Source: CAZWRN01 sp964636275
Lineage (GTDB): Bacteria; Patescibacteriota; Microgenomatia; Daviesbacterales; UBA10151
Assembly: GCA_964636275.1 (NCBI GenBank)
Contig: CAZWRN010000001.1
Coordinates: forward strand, 62,001 to 126,000
Direction of reading: 5' to 3'
DNA length: 64,000 bases
Below are positions 23,720 to 32,188 of the stretch, piece by piece. Positions within the stretch are counted from its first letter, which is position 1. Each line of letters begins with the position of its first letter. The notes beneath the pieces were generated by a model that had not been told where the DNA came from, made no database searches, and worked only from the letters and a program-made list of their open reading frames with translations. Made by a program: the position numbers and the translations under genes.

Positions 23720-26700
23720 ATGCCAAACGAATCAAGCTCAAATCTAGAAGTATTTACTCCAATGATTGATCCTGCTGTTAAGAAGCAAGGAATAAAGGCT
23801 TATATTGGCCAGATTCAGGAGAAATATCAGCGAAAGATTCCCCAAATAGTACAAACTAATGAAACTGTCCCAAAAAGGATAATTCCTCCAAAGTGGGTAA
23901 TAGAAGAAACAGCCCGGTTAGCGGAGTTGGATCCGACAACTGATCCAGAGCAATACAGAAAAGATGTTAAATACTTGGAATATTTTGATAGATCATTGTA
24001 TGGGGAAGTTGGTAAAAATTTGACCTTACCTAGATCATTAACCCAGAGGAAAATTTGGGCTTTGGAAGATAGTATGAGAAAAGTTGAATACGAATTGCAT
24101 AAAATTGATAGACTCCCAATTCATAAACGAATACTGGCGGTTTCAAGTAAAAGAGATTTAGAACAACAATTAAAAGATTTGCTACAAGAACACCAAATTC
24201 TTCAGGAAGATGCAAGAATACAAGCAGTAAAAGAAGATGAAAAAAGAAATGAACACAGAAAAAATGATGTTAAAATAATTAGTAGTCATGAACTTGATGT
24301 ACAAAATATTAAAAAAGATTTCGAGACAATTAGGGATGAGTATAGAGCTCTGGCGGTTGATGTGATTAGAAATACGCCTGCACTTCAAGAGATTAGGAAG
24401 GGCTTTATAAAAAATCAGATAGAGCCCAAACTTGAAGAATTGTATCGAAAGGGTTCATTGACAGCTGCCGAAAAGACTGAATTAGTAGCAGAGGTCATTC
24501 GTTTTTCGCAGCTGGTTCCAGATGAGAATTTAAAATTTTATTCAAATCCTCAAGCATTTTATAATAAGTTGCAAGAATTGTCTTATAGTGACCAAGGTAT
24601 GTTAAGAGATATGGTCGAATGTCTGATAAACCATCGTGATCAGATATTTTTAGAACAATTTATCTTTACTATGGCAGAATCAGATATAAATGCTTTAAAA
24701 CCGCTGATAGCCGAAAGTTCGGGTATATCGGCTTTTGACATAGCTAATTTCCAAGCAGCTGTTTTTAGTAGAGAAGATTTCAACAGAGACTTGATGACTA
24801 CTCAAACAAGAGGAATGAATACGGATGACTATTTATATGCTTATCTTAAAAAGGAAAAAATAATGTTGTTAAAAGCCTTGAAAGAGTCTCCTACAATGCA
24901 ATCTTTATTTGGAGATCAGATAAAACAGGCCGAAACAGATTTGCAAAATTTGTTGCTTGAGAAATCATTGGTTGATAATCAAGGTGAGTATATTAGTGGG
25001 CTGATAGATTTTCCTTCTCCAGAGGCAATACGTAACTTGGTCCTGATCGCTTCGGCTGATTACCAAAATTATCGAACAGTAAATGCCAATATAGCTTTGA
25101 AGACCTTAGCAGCTAAAAACAATTGGAACCAGATTTTAGATGATGCTATTAGAAAATATCCGGATCTGGTTAATACAAGAGAGGTTCTACAAAACTGGTC
25201 TTATAGTGAATATTCTAATTACCCCCCTTTGGTGGAAGTTGCTTCAGCTTTTAGTAAAACTGTATTTGAAGATAGTCGCCAGGAAAAATCATTACAAAGC
25301 TTGGCTTTGGAAGCATGTCCCAATGAAGTAGTTTTACATGAATTAGTGATAAAGGGAGTAATTGATCAAAAAATTGCTGATTCAATTGGAAGGGCTCAAA
25401 AATATGTACAGGGATTTTATAAAATATCAGGAAACTCGAATGATGCTGAAATTCGTCAAATGGTTGCTTCGGGCAGAATTGATAATGCTACAGCTCAGTG
25501 GTTTAGAGAAACTCAAGCAAATACAATAAGGGAGGATATGGGTGAGATTCCATTCATAGGTGATGGCTTTTTTACCGTGACATTGAGAAGGCAACTTTTT
25601 TCGGCTTTTGCTGAACAAGCTGATTATGATTCGTTAAGAAGATATTTACAAAGAGTGAGTAAAGTCGCGGATGCAATTTCAGGAAATTCGTCGGATATCA
25701 GTCTGATAAGTTTTTTAATGGATGAAAAGATTACTAAGATTTTAGAAGATCCCGGTTCAAATGATGTAATTGATATTATGACTAAAGCGACTGCAATTTT
25801 TCCTGGTGTTAATAATTATACGCACGCCATTTCTATCAATCCGAATCTTTTTTTGACTGAAGAGAATATTAAGAATTTAAAAAGTATTGATGAGGCTTAC
25901 AATACTATTGTACCCGAAAAAAAGAACAGTTATTCTTTTACTCTAGTTCAGGAAGTAGCTGCTAGTATTGCTCAGGGTAAAATTAGTTTTGATCGGGCAT
26001 TTGCTCTTACTCAAGAAATACCAGATCTATTACAACATTATGATGCAAGTAGTTTAGCTACTTTTCTACAGGAGTATCCTAAAACATGTTTTTCTTCCTC
26101 CGAGGCTACTACTTTTTTCCGTAATGTTTTAAAGAAATATGCATTGGATGAAGTGAACAATAAATCAGATGTGAGACCTTTAATAAATTCAGCACTGACA
26201 GCCGTTGATAATGAAAAAATTTCTGCCAATTTGGCTTTGGCTTTTCCCGACAATGCCCCCCTTTTGATGGTTGAAGCAAATAGACAGTTAACTATCACTA
26301 TATTAGATAGAAGTAATTTGTTGATTAAAGATATATCAGATATTCGATTTTTGAATGGATTAGTTGGGAAATATAGCAATAAATCCCAGGATATAATTAA
26401 TGGCTATTATGATTGTTTAAGGGCAGGAGTAATAACTACTCAGGATAAAGATTTAGTAGGTAGATTTATTCAACAGTTTAGAGTGGTTTCCCCGGATATA
26501 TTGAGACATTATAAAGAATCAGTAAAAACTGGGGCCGAACAAATTTTTATGTCTGAATTGAAAAGTTTGGCAGCAAAATTGACAGGTGCTGGCAATGTGT
26601 CAGAATCGGAAAAACAACGTCCTTACTATAAGGATTTGCTCAAAGCGATATATAGTAATAATGCTGGGCAGTGGTCGAGTATTGAGAAAAACTCAACTTG

Positions 26701-28369
26701 TAAGGATAGAAGCAGCGATTTGGAGGATTTTGAAATCAGACCCAATTATAAAATCGATTTAATGGCTGCCGGAGAGATTAAATTAAAAGATGGAATGTCT
26801 CTTGATCTGCAAAATATTGAATATTTAAAAAATAATATCCTGGGAGTGGCAAAAAAACTTGAAAGTATGGGTTATGAGCAGACTGACTTAGATAAAAATC
26901 TTCAGCAACGCCTTAATGATGGGCTGTCTCAAATTGTTATTAATGGGGGATTTGAGGGAGTAGATTTTGAGCATATGAATGTAGATGAAAAACTTTTTTT
27001 ATTGGCAGTTGATACGGTTTATGGTACCAAAACGATAGACCAAAGACAGTTGAAAGATCTAATGATTCAGTACGAATTTACCAATTTTGAGGATATTCGT
27101 GAATACATTCGAGGGACATCGGACAGAGTAAGTAGATCAACCAATGCAGATTACTCGTTACTTTGTGAACTGGACAATTTTTATGCTGATCGATTGAAAG
27201 AGGTACATCGTCGAATTGTTGAATCAGCTTGGGATAATCATACTATTGCTCAGATGATGCCAGACTATTTTAAACAAATTTCTGAATCTTCACTGCAACA
27301 AGGACGTCAAGAAACAATTAACCGGTTACAAGTTGATAAACTGGGAATGACGGATGGTTTCCTTAAACAAATTGCACGTCAAATGAAAGAGAAAAATGGA
27401 CGTGTATATTCGACTGAGCAAGTGAGAGCAATATTAAATAGATATGAAGGTTTAACAGCTGGATTGACTGGATCTCGAAACATAAATCAGGAAAAAATTG
27501 CTCACTTAAGACAGTTAGCTGGAGGAGGTATAAAAAGAACAAAAGAAGAAATTACCCAGTCTATTTACGGTCAGTTAAAATCACAAAAAGATCGGACAAT
27601 TAAAGCTGCTGAAATTATTGGGGGTGAGACAATTGATTTTACCAGCGTACATCTGGGTGAGATAAATTTACAGCAAATGCTAGATCAAGAGGCGGCATTT
27701 TTATCAGGTAAATATGATAGTGATCAGTTTGCTTCATATACAGTTCAGAAATTTATAGATCTTTTTATAACAGAGCGCACTCAGCTTGAGTCTGAATTAG
27801 ATAAATTTGTATCAGCCTCGGGTAAGCAACGTAAAGTATTAAATGCTTATATCACTAAAAATGAACCTTCGGCAAATGCTCGAATGGTCGGAGGAGTATG
27901 TGTTTCGGGCGATAATCCCGTAGGAGAAGGGGTTCCATATAGTCAGAATATGTGGGATCAAAAAAATTATTTTCAACTGGTTTTACAAGACCCTGATTCA
28001 CTTCAGTGTCAAGGATTGGTCTTGTTGCATCATTATGAAGAAGGTGGAAAAAAGATTCTAGCCGCATCGCTTAATCCTGCTAGTACCTATTTGTATTCAG
28101 TTGATGAAGGAGCTATGTTTAATGGACTTATTGGGAGCTTATCTTTGTTTGCTGAAGACAATCAGTTTGACAAAATAGTTCTGTCTCAAAATCGTGCTAT
28201 TCGAACAAATCGGACTGGTGGAGGATTTGAACGTGAGATGAATAAAAGGATTGCTGAGGTAGGAGAAAAGTTTTCTTTTGGATCTACTAAAACATTTTCT
28301 TTTTCTCCACTGTATCAACTACTTGACATGGATGTTGTTTGGAATAAACCAGATGCTATTGACGTTTGA
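23720..28369 (+). CDS. Giant 1549-residue protein of unknown function
   Basis: No signal peptide or membrane helix is seen, so it is probably cytoplasmic. Residues about 1-1350 look almost wholly helical and charged, with a likely coiled coil at about 115-190 (EHQILQEDARIQAVKEDEKR). No P-loop or nuclease motif is visible. The last about 190 residues differ: alternating strands and helices with VGGVCVSGDNP, WDQKNYFQLVLQDPDSLQCQ, GLVLLHHYEEGGKKILAASL, DKIVLSQNRAIRTNR. This mixed domain could be an acetyltransferase-like or other small enzyme fold, but I cannot assign it. It forms an operon with the upstream membrane protein and overlaps the convergent tatD by 14 bases. Codon use looks like its neighbours. 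Confidence 0.8.
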   Translation: MPNESSSNLEVFTPMIDPAVKKQGIKAYIGQIQEKYQRKIPQIVQTNETVPKRIIPPKWVIEETARLAELDPTTDPEQYRKDVKYLEYFDRSLYGEVGKNLTLPRSLTQRKIWALEDSMRKVEYELHKIDRLPIHKRILAVSSKRDLEQQLKDLLQEHQILQEDARIQAVKEDEKRNEHRKNDVKIISSHELDVQNIKKDFETIRDEYRALAVDVIRNTPALQEIRKGFIKNQIEPKLEELYRKGSLTAAEKTELVAEVIRFSQLVPDENLKFYSNPQAFYNKLQELSYSDQGMLRDMVECLINHRDQIFLEQFIFTMAESDINALKPLIAESSGISAFDIANFQAAVFSREDFNRDLMTTQTRGMNTDDYLYAYLKKEKIMLLKALKESPTMQSLFGDQIKQAETDLQNLLLEKSLVDNQGEYISGLIDFPSPEAIRNLVLIASADYQNYRTVNANIALKTLAAKNNWNQILDDAIRKYPDLVNTREVLQNWSYSEYSNYPPLVEVASAFSKTVFEDSRQEKSLQSLALEACPNEVVLHELVIKGVIDQKIADSIGRAQKYVQGFYKISGNSNDAEIRQMVASGRIDNATAQWFRETQANTIREDMGEIPFIGDGFFTVTLRRQLFSAFAEQADYDSLRRYLQRVSKVADAISGNSSDISLISFLMDEKITKILEDPGSNDVIDIMTKATAIFPGVNNYTHAISINPNLFLTEENIKNLKSIDEAYNTIVPEKKNSYSFTLVQEVAASIAQGKISFDRAFALTQEIPDLLQHYDASSLATFLQEYPKTCFSSSEATTFFRNVLKKYALDEVNNKSDVRPLINSALTAVDNEKISANLALAFPDNAPLLMVEANRQLTITILDRSNLLIKDISDIRFLNGLVGKYSNKSQDIINGYYDCLRAGVITTQDKDLVGRFIQQFRVVSPDILRHYKESVKTGAEQIFMSELKSLAAKLTGAGNVSESEKQRPYYKDLLKAIYSNNAGQWSSIEKNSTCKDRSSDLEDFEIRPNYKIDLMAAGEIKLKDGMSLDLQNIEYLKNNILGVAKKLESMGYEQTDLDKNLQQRLNDGLSQIVINGGFEGVDFEHMNVDEKLFLLAVDTVYGTKTIDQRQLKDLMIQYEFTNFEDIREYIRGTSDRVSRSTNADYSLLCELDNFYADRLKEVHRRIVESAWDNHTIAQMMPDYFKQISESSLQQGRQETINRLQVDKLGMTDGFLKQIARQMKEKNGRVYSTEQVRAILNRYEGLTAGLTGSRNINQEKIAHLRQLAGGGIKRTKEEITQSIYGQLKSQKDRTIKAAEIIGGETIDFTSVHLGEINLQQMLDQEAAFLSGKYDSDQFASYTVQKFIDLFITERTQLESELDKFVSASGKQRKVLNAYITKNEPSANARMVGGVCVSGDNPVGEGVPYSQNMWDQKNYFQLVLQDPDSLQCQGLVLLHHYEEGGKKILAASLNPASTYLYSVDEGAMFNGLIGSLSLFAEDNQFDKIVLSQNRAIRTNRTGGGFEREMNKRIAEVGEKFSFGSTKTFSFSPLYQLLDMDVVWNKPDAIDV

Positions 28370-29228
28370 TAATTTTCAAAAAATTTTTAGTTGTTTGGTT
28401 GGCAACTTTTTCAAAAGGAATCTCTTTTAATTCAGAGATCAGCTGGGCAATTTCTTTGACACTGGATGGTTCGTTTCTTTGGCCTCGGATAGACTGGGGA
28501 GCCAGAAATGGGCAGTCCGTTTCTAGGACGATTTTTTCTAGTGGTAAAAACTTGATGGCTTCTCTGAGGTATTCATTTTTCTTGTAAGTGACATTGCCGG
28601 CAAAAGAAACTAAGAAGTTGGAGTTGAGAGCTTTTTTGGTGGTTGGCATCAGGCCACTGTAGCAGTGGAGGATTCCATAGTGATCTTTTGTCATTTCTAA
28701 AGCTAAATCCCAGCATTCACTATTGTCGGGATTTTCACTGCGATTGTCGCGGACGTGAAGGAGTAAAGGTAAGTTTAACTTTTTGGCTAAATCAATTTGC
28801 ATCTGAAAAAGTTTTATTTGCAGATCTTTGGCTTTTTCTATTGAAATATTTTCTGGTAAATATCCCTCTCGAGTGAAGTAGTCAAAGTCGAGTCCGCATT
28901 CTCCCACGGCAATTACTTTATCAGGATTTTGTCGATAAATTTGTTCTAATTTTTCAACTTCTTTTTGTATCTTGAGATTTGTTTCTTGATTATTTTCTGC
29001 GAAGAATTTGATAGCTTCTTCAGGATGAATAGCGATGGATGAGTAGATTGTTAAATTATTAAATTGTTGAATTGTTGATATTTGATCAAGTGCTTTTTGG
29101 GAAAAAGAAACATCGACACCAACATTCACAATGGTTGTCACACCATTTTCAATACAGCGATCTAAGACTTGGTCTAAGTCATTGTTATAAGAATCCCAAT
29201 AAATGTGTGAGTGCGTATCTACAAGCAT
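28356..29228 (-). CDS. tatD: TatD-family metal-dependent DNase
   Basis: A TIM-barrel amidohydrolase with 3'-5' DNase activity in characterised members. The metal ligands are visible: DTHSH (His6, His8), VGECGLDFDY (Glu), LLLHVRDN (His), GILHCYSG (His) and VLETDCPFLAP (Asp). Length 290 is slightly above the usual 255-265. Part of the excess is QISTIQQFNNLTIYSS, encoded by an 8-base repeat tract. It is downstream of metG and pgeF on the same strand; metG-tatD neighbours are common in bacteria. A broken copy of its start lies just upstream. Confidence 0.9.
   Translation of the reverse strand: MLVDTHSHIYWDSYNNDLDQVLDRCIENGVTTIVNVGVDVSFSQKALDQISTIQQFNNLTIYSSIAIHPEEAIKFFAENNQETNLKIQKEVEKLEQIYRQNPDKVIAVGECGLDFDYFTREGYLPENISIEKAKDLQIKLFQMQIDLAKKLNLPLLLHVRDNRSENPDNSECWDLALEMTKDHYGILHCYSGLMPTTKKALNSNFLVSFAGNVTYKKNEYLREAIKFLPLEKIVLETDCPFLAPQSIRGQRNEPSSVKEIAQLISELKEIPFEKVANQTTKNFLKIIKRQ
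29043..29086. repeat. AATTGTTG-type repeat tract inside tatD
   Basis: Units AATTATTA, AATTGTTG and AATTGTTG lie in frame and encode the STIQQFNNLTI stretch in a surface loop of TatD. The same words occur at 17806-17860. Confidence 0.5.
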
Positions 29229-29250
29229 ATGTTAGGGTAAAAGTATTTTA

Positions 29251-29268
29251 AGTCGTCGCTTTGCGACT
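29251..29268. repeat. Small hairpin upstream of tatD
   Basis: GTCGC, TTT, GCGAC forms a 5-bp stem with a 3-base loop, inside the 58 bases between the palindrome and the tatD ATG. It could be part of a terminator for pgeF or of the tatD leader. Confidence 0.4.
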
Positions 29269-29285
29269 GTAATTGTATTTTACCC

Positions 29286-29311
29286 GTTAAAGTGACATAT
29301 GTCACTTTAAC
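29286..29311. promoter_or_regulatory. 26-bp perfect palindrome (operator or hairpin)
   Basis: The half GTTAAAGTGACAT is followed directly by its exact complement ATGTCACTTTAAC. The centre holds GTGA-N6-TCAC, the core of CRP/FNR-family sites, though the flanking bases differ from the CRP consensus. It could be an operator for a dimeric regulator controlling tatD, or a cruciform or hairpin left by an insertion. It supplies the stop codon of the broken tatD start. Confidence 0.6.
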
Positions 29312-29351
29312 CCCAAAATATGTGTGCATGAGTATCAACAAGGTGGTTCAT
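29309..29351 (-). pseudogene. Truncated second tatD start (14 codons)
   Basis: Read on the minus strand from ATG 29351, this gives MNHLVDTHAHIFWG and then TAA. The real tatD starts MLVDTHSHIYWD, so the metal-binding DTH-x-H motif and its surroundings are shared. The ATG overlaps the TGA of pgeF (ATGA), as a normal operon gene would. The frame stops where the 26-bp palindrome begins. It is either the remnant of an older tatD start cut off by the palindrome, or a 14-codon leader peptide. Confidence 0.6.
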
Positions 29352-30073
29352 CTGATAGTTAGTAGTGTACCAAATCTGAAATCGTCAGGTGAATTTTCTA
29401 TTACTGATTTGCGATGAGAGAAGTAGTCCATATGGAATGTGCAGAGATTGAGATTTTTAATTTGGTTAGCTGGAACTCCTAATTTTATAAAACGATCAGT
29501 TACCATCTGAGCTAAATCAATTGAATAGGTGGTGGGAGATGGGGTGTGGGGGGTGGAAATTTTACTTAGATATGGTTGCCATTTCGGGTCATCTTTTTGT
29601 CCGGGATTTTCAACGATGTAGCACTCGGGACAAATAGATGGACCGATCGTGAGTTGAAGTTCCTTTGGTGTAACTTGGAATTCACTGGACAAAGTTTCTA
29701 CGATATCTTTCATAAAGTCGTTGTCAGCATTTTTCCAGCTGATATGAAACAGGCCAATTAGATTTTTTTCTAGGATTGCCACGGAGAGAGGGATACAGTC
29801 GCCAGTCATGGTAAATAAAATTACTCCCGGATTGATACTGATCAGGCCATCTGTTTCATCGATGATATCGCCTTTATTGCTGGAGTTAACTATTCTAATG
29901 CTATTGGTATGAGTTGGTGTCATTCCAATGACATCCTCATAGTTGAGATTGTTTTTTTTGAAAAACTTGAGTCTATTTTCCATCGCATCATTGGGTGAGG
30001 ATTTGCGAAATGACATATTGCCATCAGAAGCTTTAGATGAGGTGAACATTACCTTTGTCATTCTGGCAGCCAT
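29348..30073 (-). CDS. pgeF: Peptidoglycan editing factor PgeF / YfiH-family protein
   Basis: Members (DUF152, once called polyphenol oxidases or laccases) act as zinc amidases that remove misplaced L-Ser from muropeptides, or as purine nucleoside enzymes. The 241-residue protein has the three metal-site blocks: MTPTHTNSI (His), FTMTGDCIPLSV (Cys) and IGLFHISWKN (His), plus IGPSICPECYIVE. The family's usual HAGWRG reads HISWKN here. Residues near the C-terminal third (KISTPHTPSPTTYSID) come from a G-rich heptad tract in the loop. It sits between metG and tatD on the same strand. Confidence 0.85.
   Translation of the reverse strand: MAARMTKVMFTSSKASDGNMSFRKSSPNDAMENRLKFFKKNNLNYEDVIGMTPTHTNSIRIVNSSNKGDIIDETDGLISINPGVILFTMTGDCIPLSVAILEKNLIGLFHISWKNADNDFMKDIVETLSSEFQVTPKELQLTIGPSICPECYIVENPGQKDDPKWQPYLSKISTPHTPSPTTYSIDLAQMVTDRFIKLGVPANQIKNLNLCTFHMDYFSHRKSVIENSPDDFRFGTLLTIR
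29524..29566. repeat. G-rich heptad tract inside pgeF
   Basis: Units GGTGGTG, GGAGATG, GGGTGTG and GGGGGTG run with period 7 and stay in frame in pgeF, adding a Thr/Pro/His-rich loop. Related GGAGTTG-like words occur at 45355 and 63880. Confidence 0.55.
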
Positions 30074-30209
30074 AATTGTTTATTCATCGAATTAACTAAG
30101 CCTAAACTATAAATAGTCCAGAATCAAGCAATGAATCATTGTATCGAATGTAAGATTATGGAGATGTTATTGATAGGGAGAGCTTTGAATTAGTGTACCC
30201 AGAATGACA

Positions 30210-31598
30210 TTAGATTCTTGGGAATAAAGGTGGTTGGGATTTTACTTCACCTTGAAACTGTTTGAGAATTTTTTCTGAAGTTTCTGGCAGAAATGGTTGC
30301 AAATTGAACGCAATTCTTTGAATAAGAGATACGATTTCGTCTAAAACTTCTTTGAGCTCGTTGCCTTCAAGTTTCCAGGGTTCTGTCTGGTTGATTCTTT
30401 GATCGGCTATCGCAATAATGCTACGAATCCAATTGATGGCTTCATTAAACTTGAGTTTGTCTAAAGTGGCCTGGACTTCTTGATCAAATTTAGCTTGGTG
30501 TTCATTGGCAACAAAGCCAGATTTTTCAGCTAGTTTTGCTACCCGGGCTGTCAGGTTGCCCAGACCATTGGCCAGATCAGAATTGTAGATGGTATTAAAT
30601 TGCTCCCAAGAAAAATCGCCGTCTTCACCAAAAGAAAAAGAGGCGAGCAAGATATAACGTGTCCCATCGACGCCATATTTTTCAACTAATTCGGCTGGTT
30701 TGATTACATTTCCCAAAGTTTTAGACATCTTTTGTCCGTCGATGGTAAAAAAACCATGAGCAAATACACGCTTGGGAGTTGCTAGTCCAGAAGCGAGTAA
30801 CATTGCCGGCCAGATCACTGAGTGAAACCATAAAATATCTTTGCCCACCAGATGCAGATATGCTGGCCATAAATTTTGAGGAGCAGCAAAAGTGTAATAG
30901 TTGATCAGTGCATCGATCCAGACATAGGCAGTATGGGACTCATCAAAAGGAAGAGTAATACCCCAGGGGACATTTTTTCGAGAGATAGAAATGTCATCTA
31001 GCCCTTGTTTGAGTTTGCCGAGAATCTCATTTTTACGGGTTTCTGGGAGAACTTCGATTTTTCCAGACTCAATCATTTCAATCAGTTGATCTCGGTATTT
31101 ACTTAGACCAAAATAATAATTTTCCTCCGAGTGTTCGACGACTGGTTTTAAATGATCAGGGCAAATATCTCCTTCTTTTAAATCTTCTTTCTGCCAAAAC
31201 TTTTCGCAGGAGACACAGTAGAGGCCGGTATACAAGCGAGGTTTTTGTTCAATAGCGCCGTTGTCATAGAGTTTTTGCAAAAATTCTTTGACAGTTTTTT
31301 CATGATCTGCATCGGTTGTGCGGATAAAACGGTCGTATTTGATACCCAGACTATCCCAGGATTTTTTAAATTCACCGGCTATTTTATCAGCGTACTCTTT
31401 AGGAGTTTCATTGTGTTTTTGGGCTGCTTCAGCGATTTTTGCACCGTGTTCATCGGTACCAGTCAGTAGGTGTGCATCATCACCGGCCAACTTATGAAAA
31501 CGGGTTAAAGTATCAGCCGCAATTGTGGTATAAGTATGTCCGATGTGAGGTACATCGTTGACGTAATAAATAGGTGTAGTAATTAGTTTTTTGTCCAT
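30210..31598 (-). CDS. metG: Methionyl-tRNA synthetase
   Basis: A class I synthetase that charges tRNA(Met). The 462-residue protein has the HIGH motif (HIGH at 18-21), TGTDEHGAKI (about 46-55), a connective-domain zinc knuckle (CVSC at 128-131, then CPDH at 146-149), WIDALINYY and KMSKT (290-294). It ends after the anticodon-binding helical domain and lacks the C-terminal EMAP/OB tRNA-binding domain found in many bacterial MetG. The -10 box TACAAT (31610-31605) lies 6 bases before the ATG, so it is probably leaderless. pgeF and tatD follow. Confidence 0.96.
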   Translation of the reverse strand: MDKKLITTPIYYVNDVPHIGHTYTTIAADTLTRFHKLAGDDAHLLTGTDEHGAKIAEAAQKHNETPKEYADKIAGEFKKSWDSLGIKYDRFIRTTDADHEKTVKEFLQKLYDNGAIEQKPRLYTGLYCVSCEKFWQKEDLKEGDICPDHLKPVVEHSEENYYFGLSKYRDQLIEMIESGKIEVLPETRKNEILGKLKQGLDDISISRKNVPWGITLPFDESHTAYVWIDALINYYTFAAPQNLWPAYLHLVGKDILWFHSVIWPAMLLASGLATPKRVFAHGFFTIDGQKMSKTLGNVIKPAELVEKYGVDGTRYILLASFSFGEDGDFSWEQFNTIYNSDLANGLGNLTARVAKLAEKSGFVANEHQAKFDQEVQATLDKLKFNEAINWIRSIIAIADQRINQTEPWKLEGNELKEVLDEIVSLIQRIAFNLQPFLPETSEKILKQFQGEVKSQPPLFPRI

Positions 31599-31712
31599 AT
31601 ATTAATTGTATAAGGTTGTCTGTTTTAGATGCCAGTATGGAAATTAGAAATAAGGAGTAATTTTATATTTTTCTGATACTTACTTCTATACCGGTTTCTA
31701 CAGCTTATAACT

Positions 31713-32099
31713 TTAATCCATTCTTGATGGTGGGAGTATTTTAAGCTTTTTTAGGATTGGGGTCAACTTAATCCGCGGTAAAAGTCGGACCCTGGGAAAT
31801 AGTTTTATAAACAAAATAGTAAAGACGATGACAATACCTCCTGAGATAGGGGTTAGTTGATTGATGGCATAAAGGACCAGGAGCATTTGTAAACCGAGTG
31901 ACGCGATAAAACTATGAGGGAAGTAATTTAAAAAGAGATTGATAATAAAAGCGAGTCCTAGAGTCAGAGGGAGGAAGAAGGCGAGTATTTGCCAGGGGGT
32001 AGCTTCTGGCCAGCTTTTAGGCGGCTCTACATAGTAAACAACTAGTCCCCAGAGCGATGCATAGAAAAGAACAGGGATGAGTCGTTTGAGAAAATTCAT
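31713..32099 (-). CDS. Small four-helix membrane protein
   Basis: 128 residues with about four hydrophobic segments (7-23, 38-58, 66-85, 88-103) and a basic tail (LPRVRLLPRIKLTPILKKLK). I recognise no family. It is followed, 114 bases on, by metG on the same strand, but metG has its own -10 box. Confidence 0.65.
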   Translation of the reverse strand: MNFLKRLIPVLFYASLWGLVVYYVEPPKSWPEATPWQILAFFLPLTLGLAFIINLFLNYFPHSFIASLGLQMLLVLYAINQLTPISGGIVIVFTILFIKLFPRVRLLPRIKLTPILKKLKILPPSRMD

Positions 32100-32188
32100 T
32101 GCTACATATAACCATACCCTAAAACAATACTGGCTTCCAGACCTTTTAACTATGACTAGACTCTCTATTTGACACTACGGAGAAAGGT

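Noticed and set aside
30074..30209. tRNA or small RNA in the gap before pgeF
   Set aside because: I found no cloverleaf, no T-loop consensus and no terminator; only a short near-palindrome (CAATGAATCATTG).
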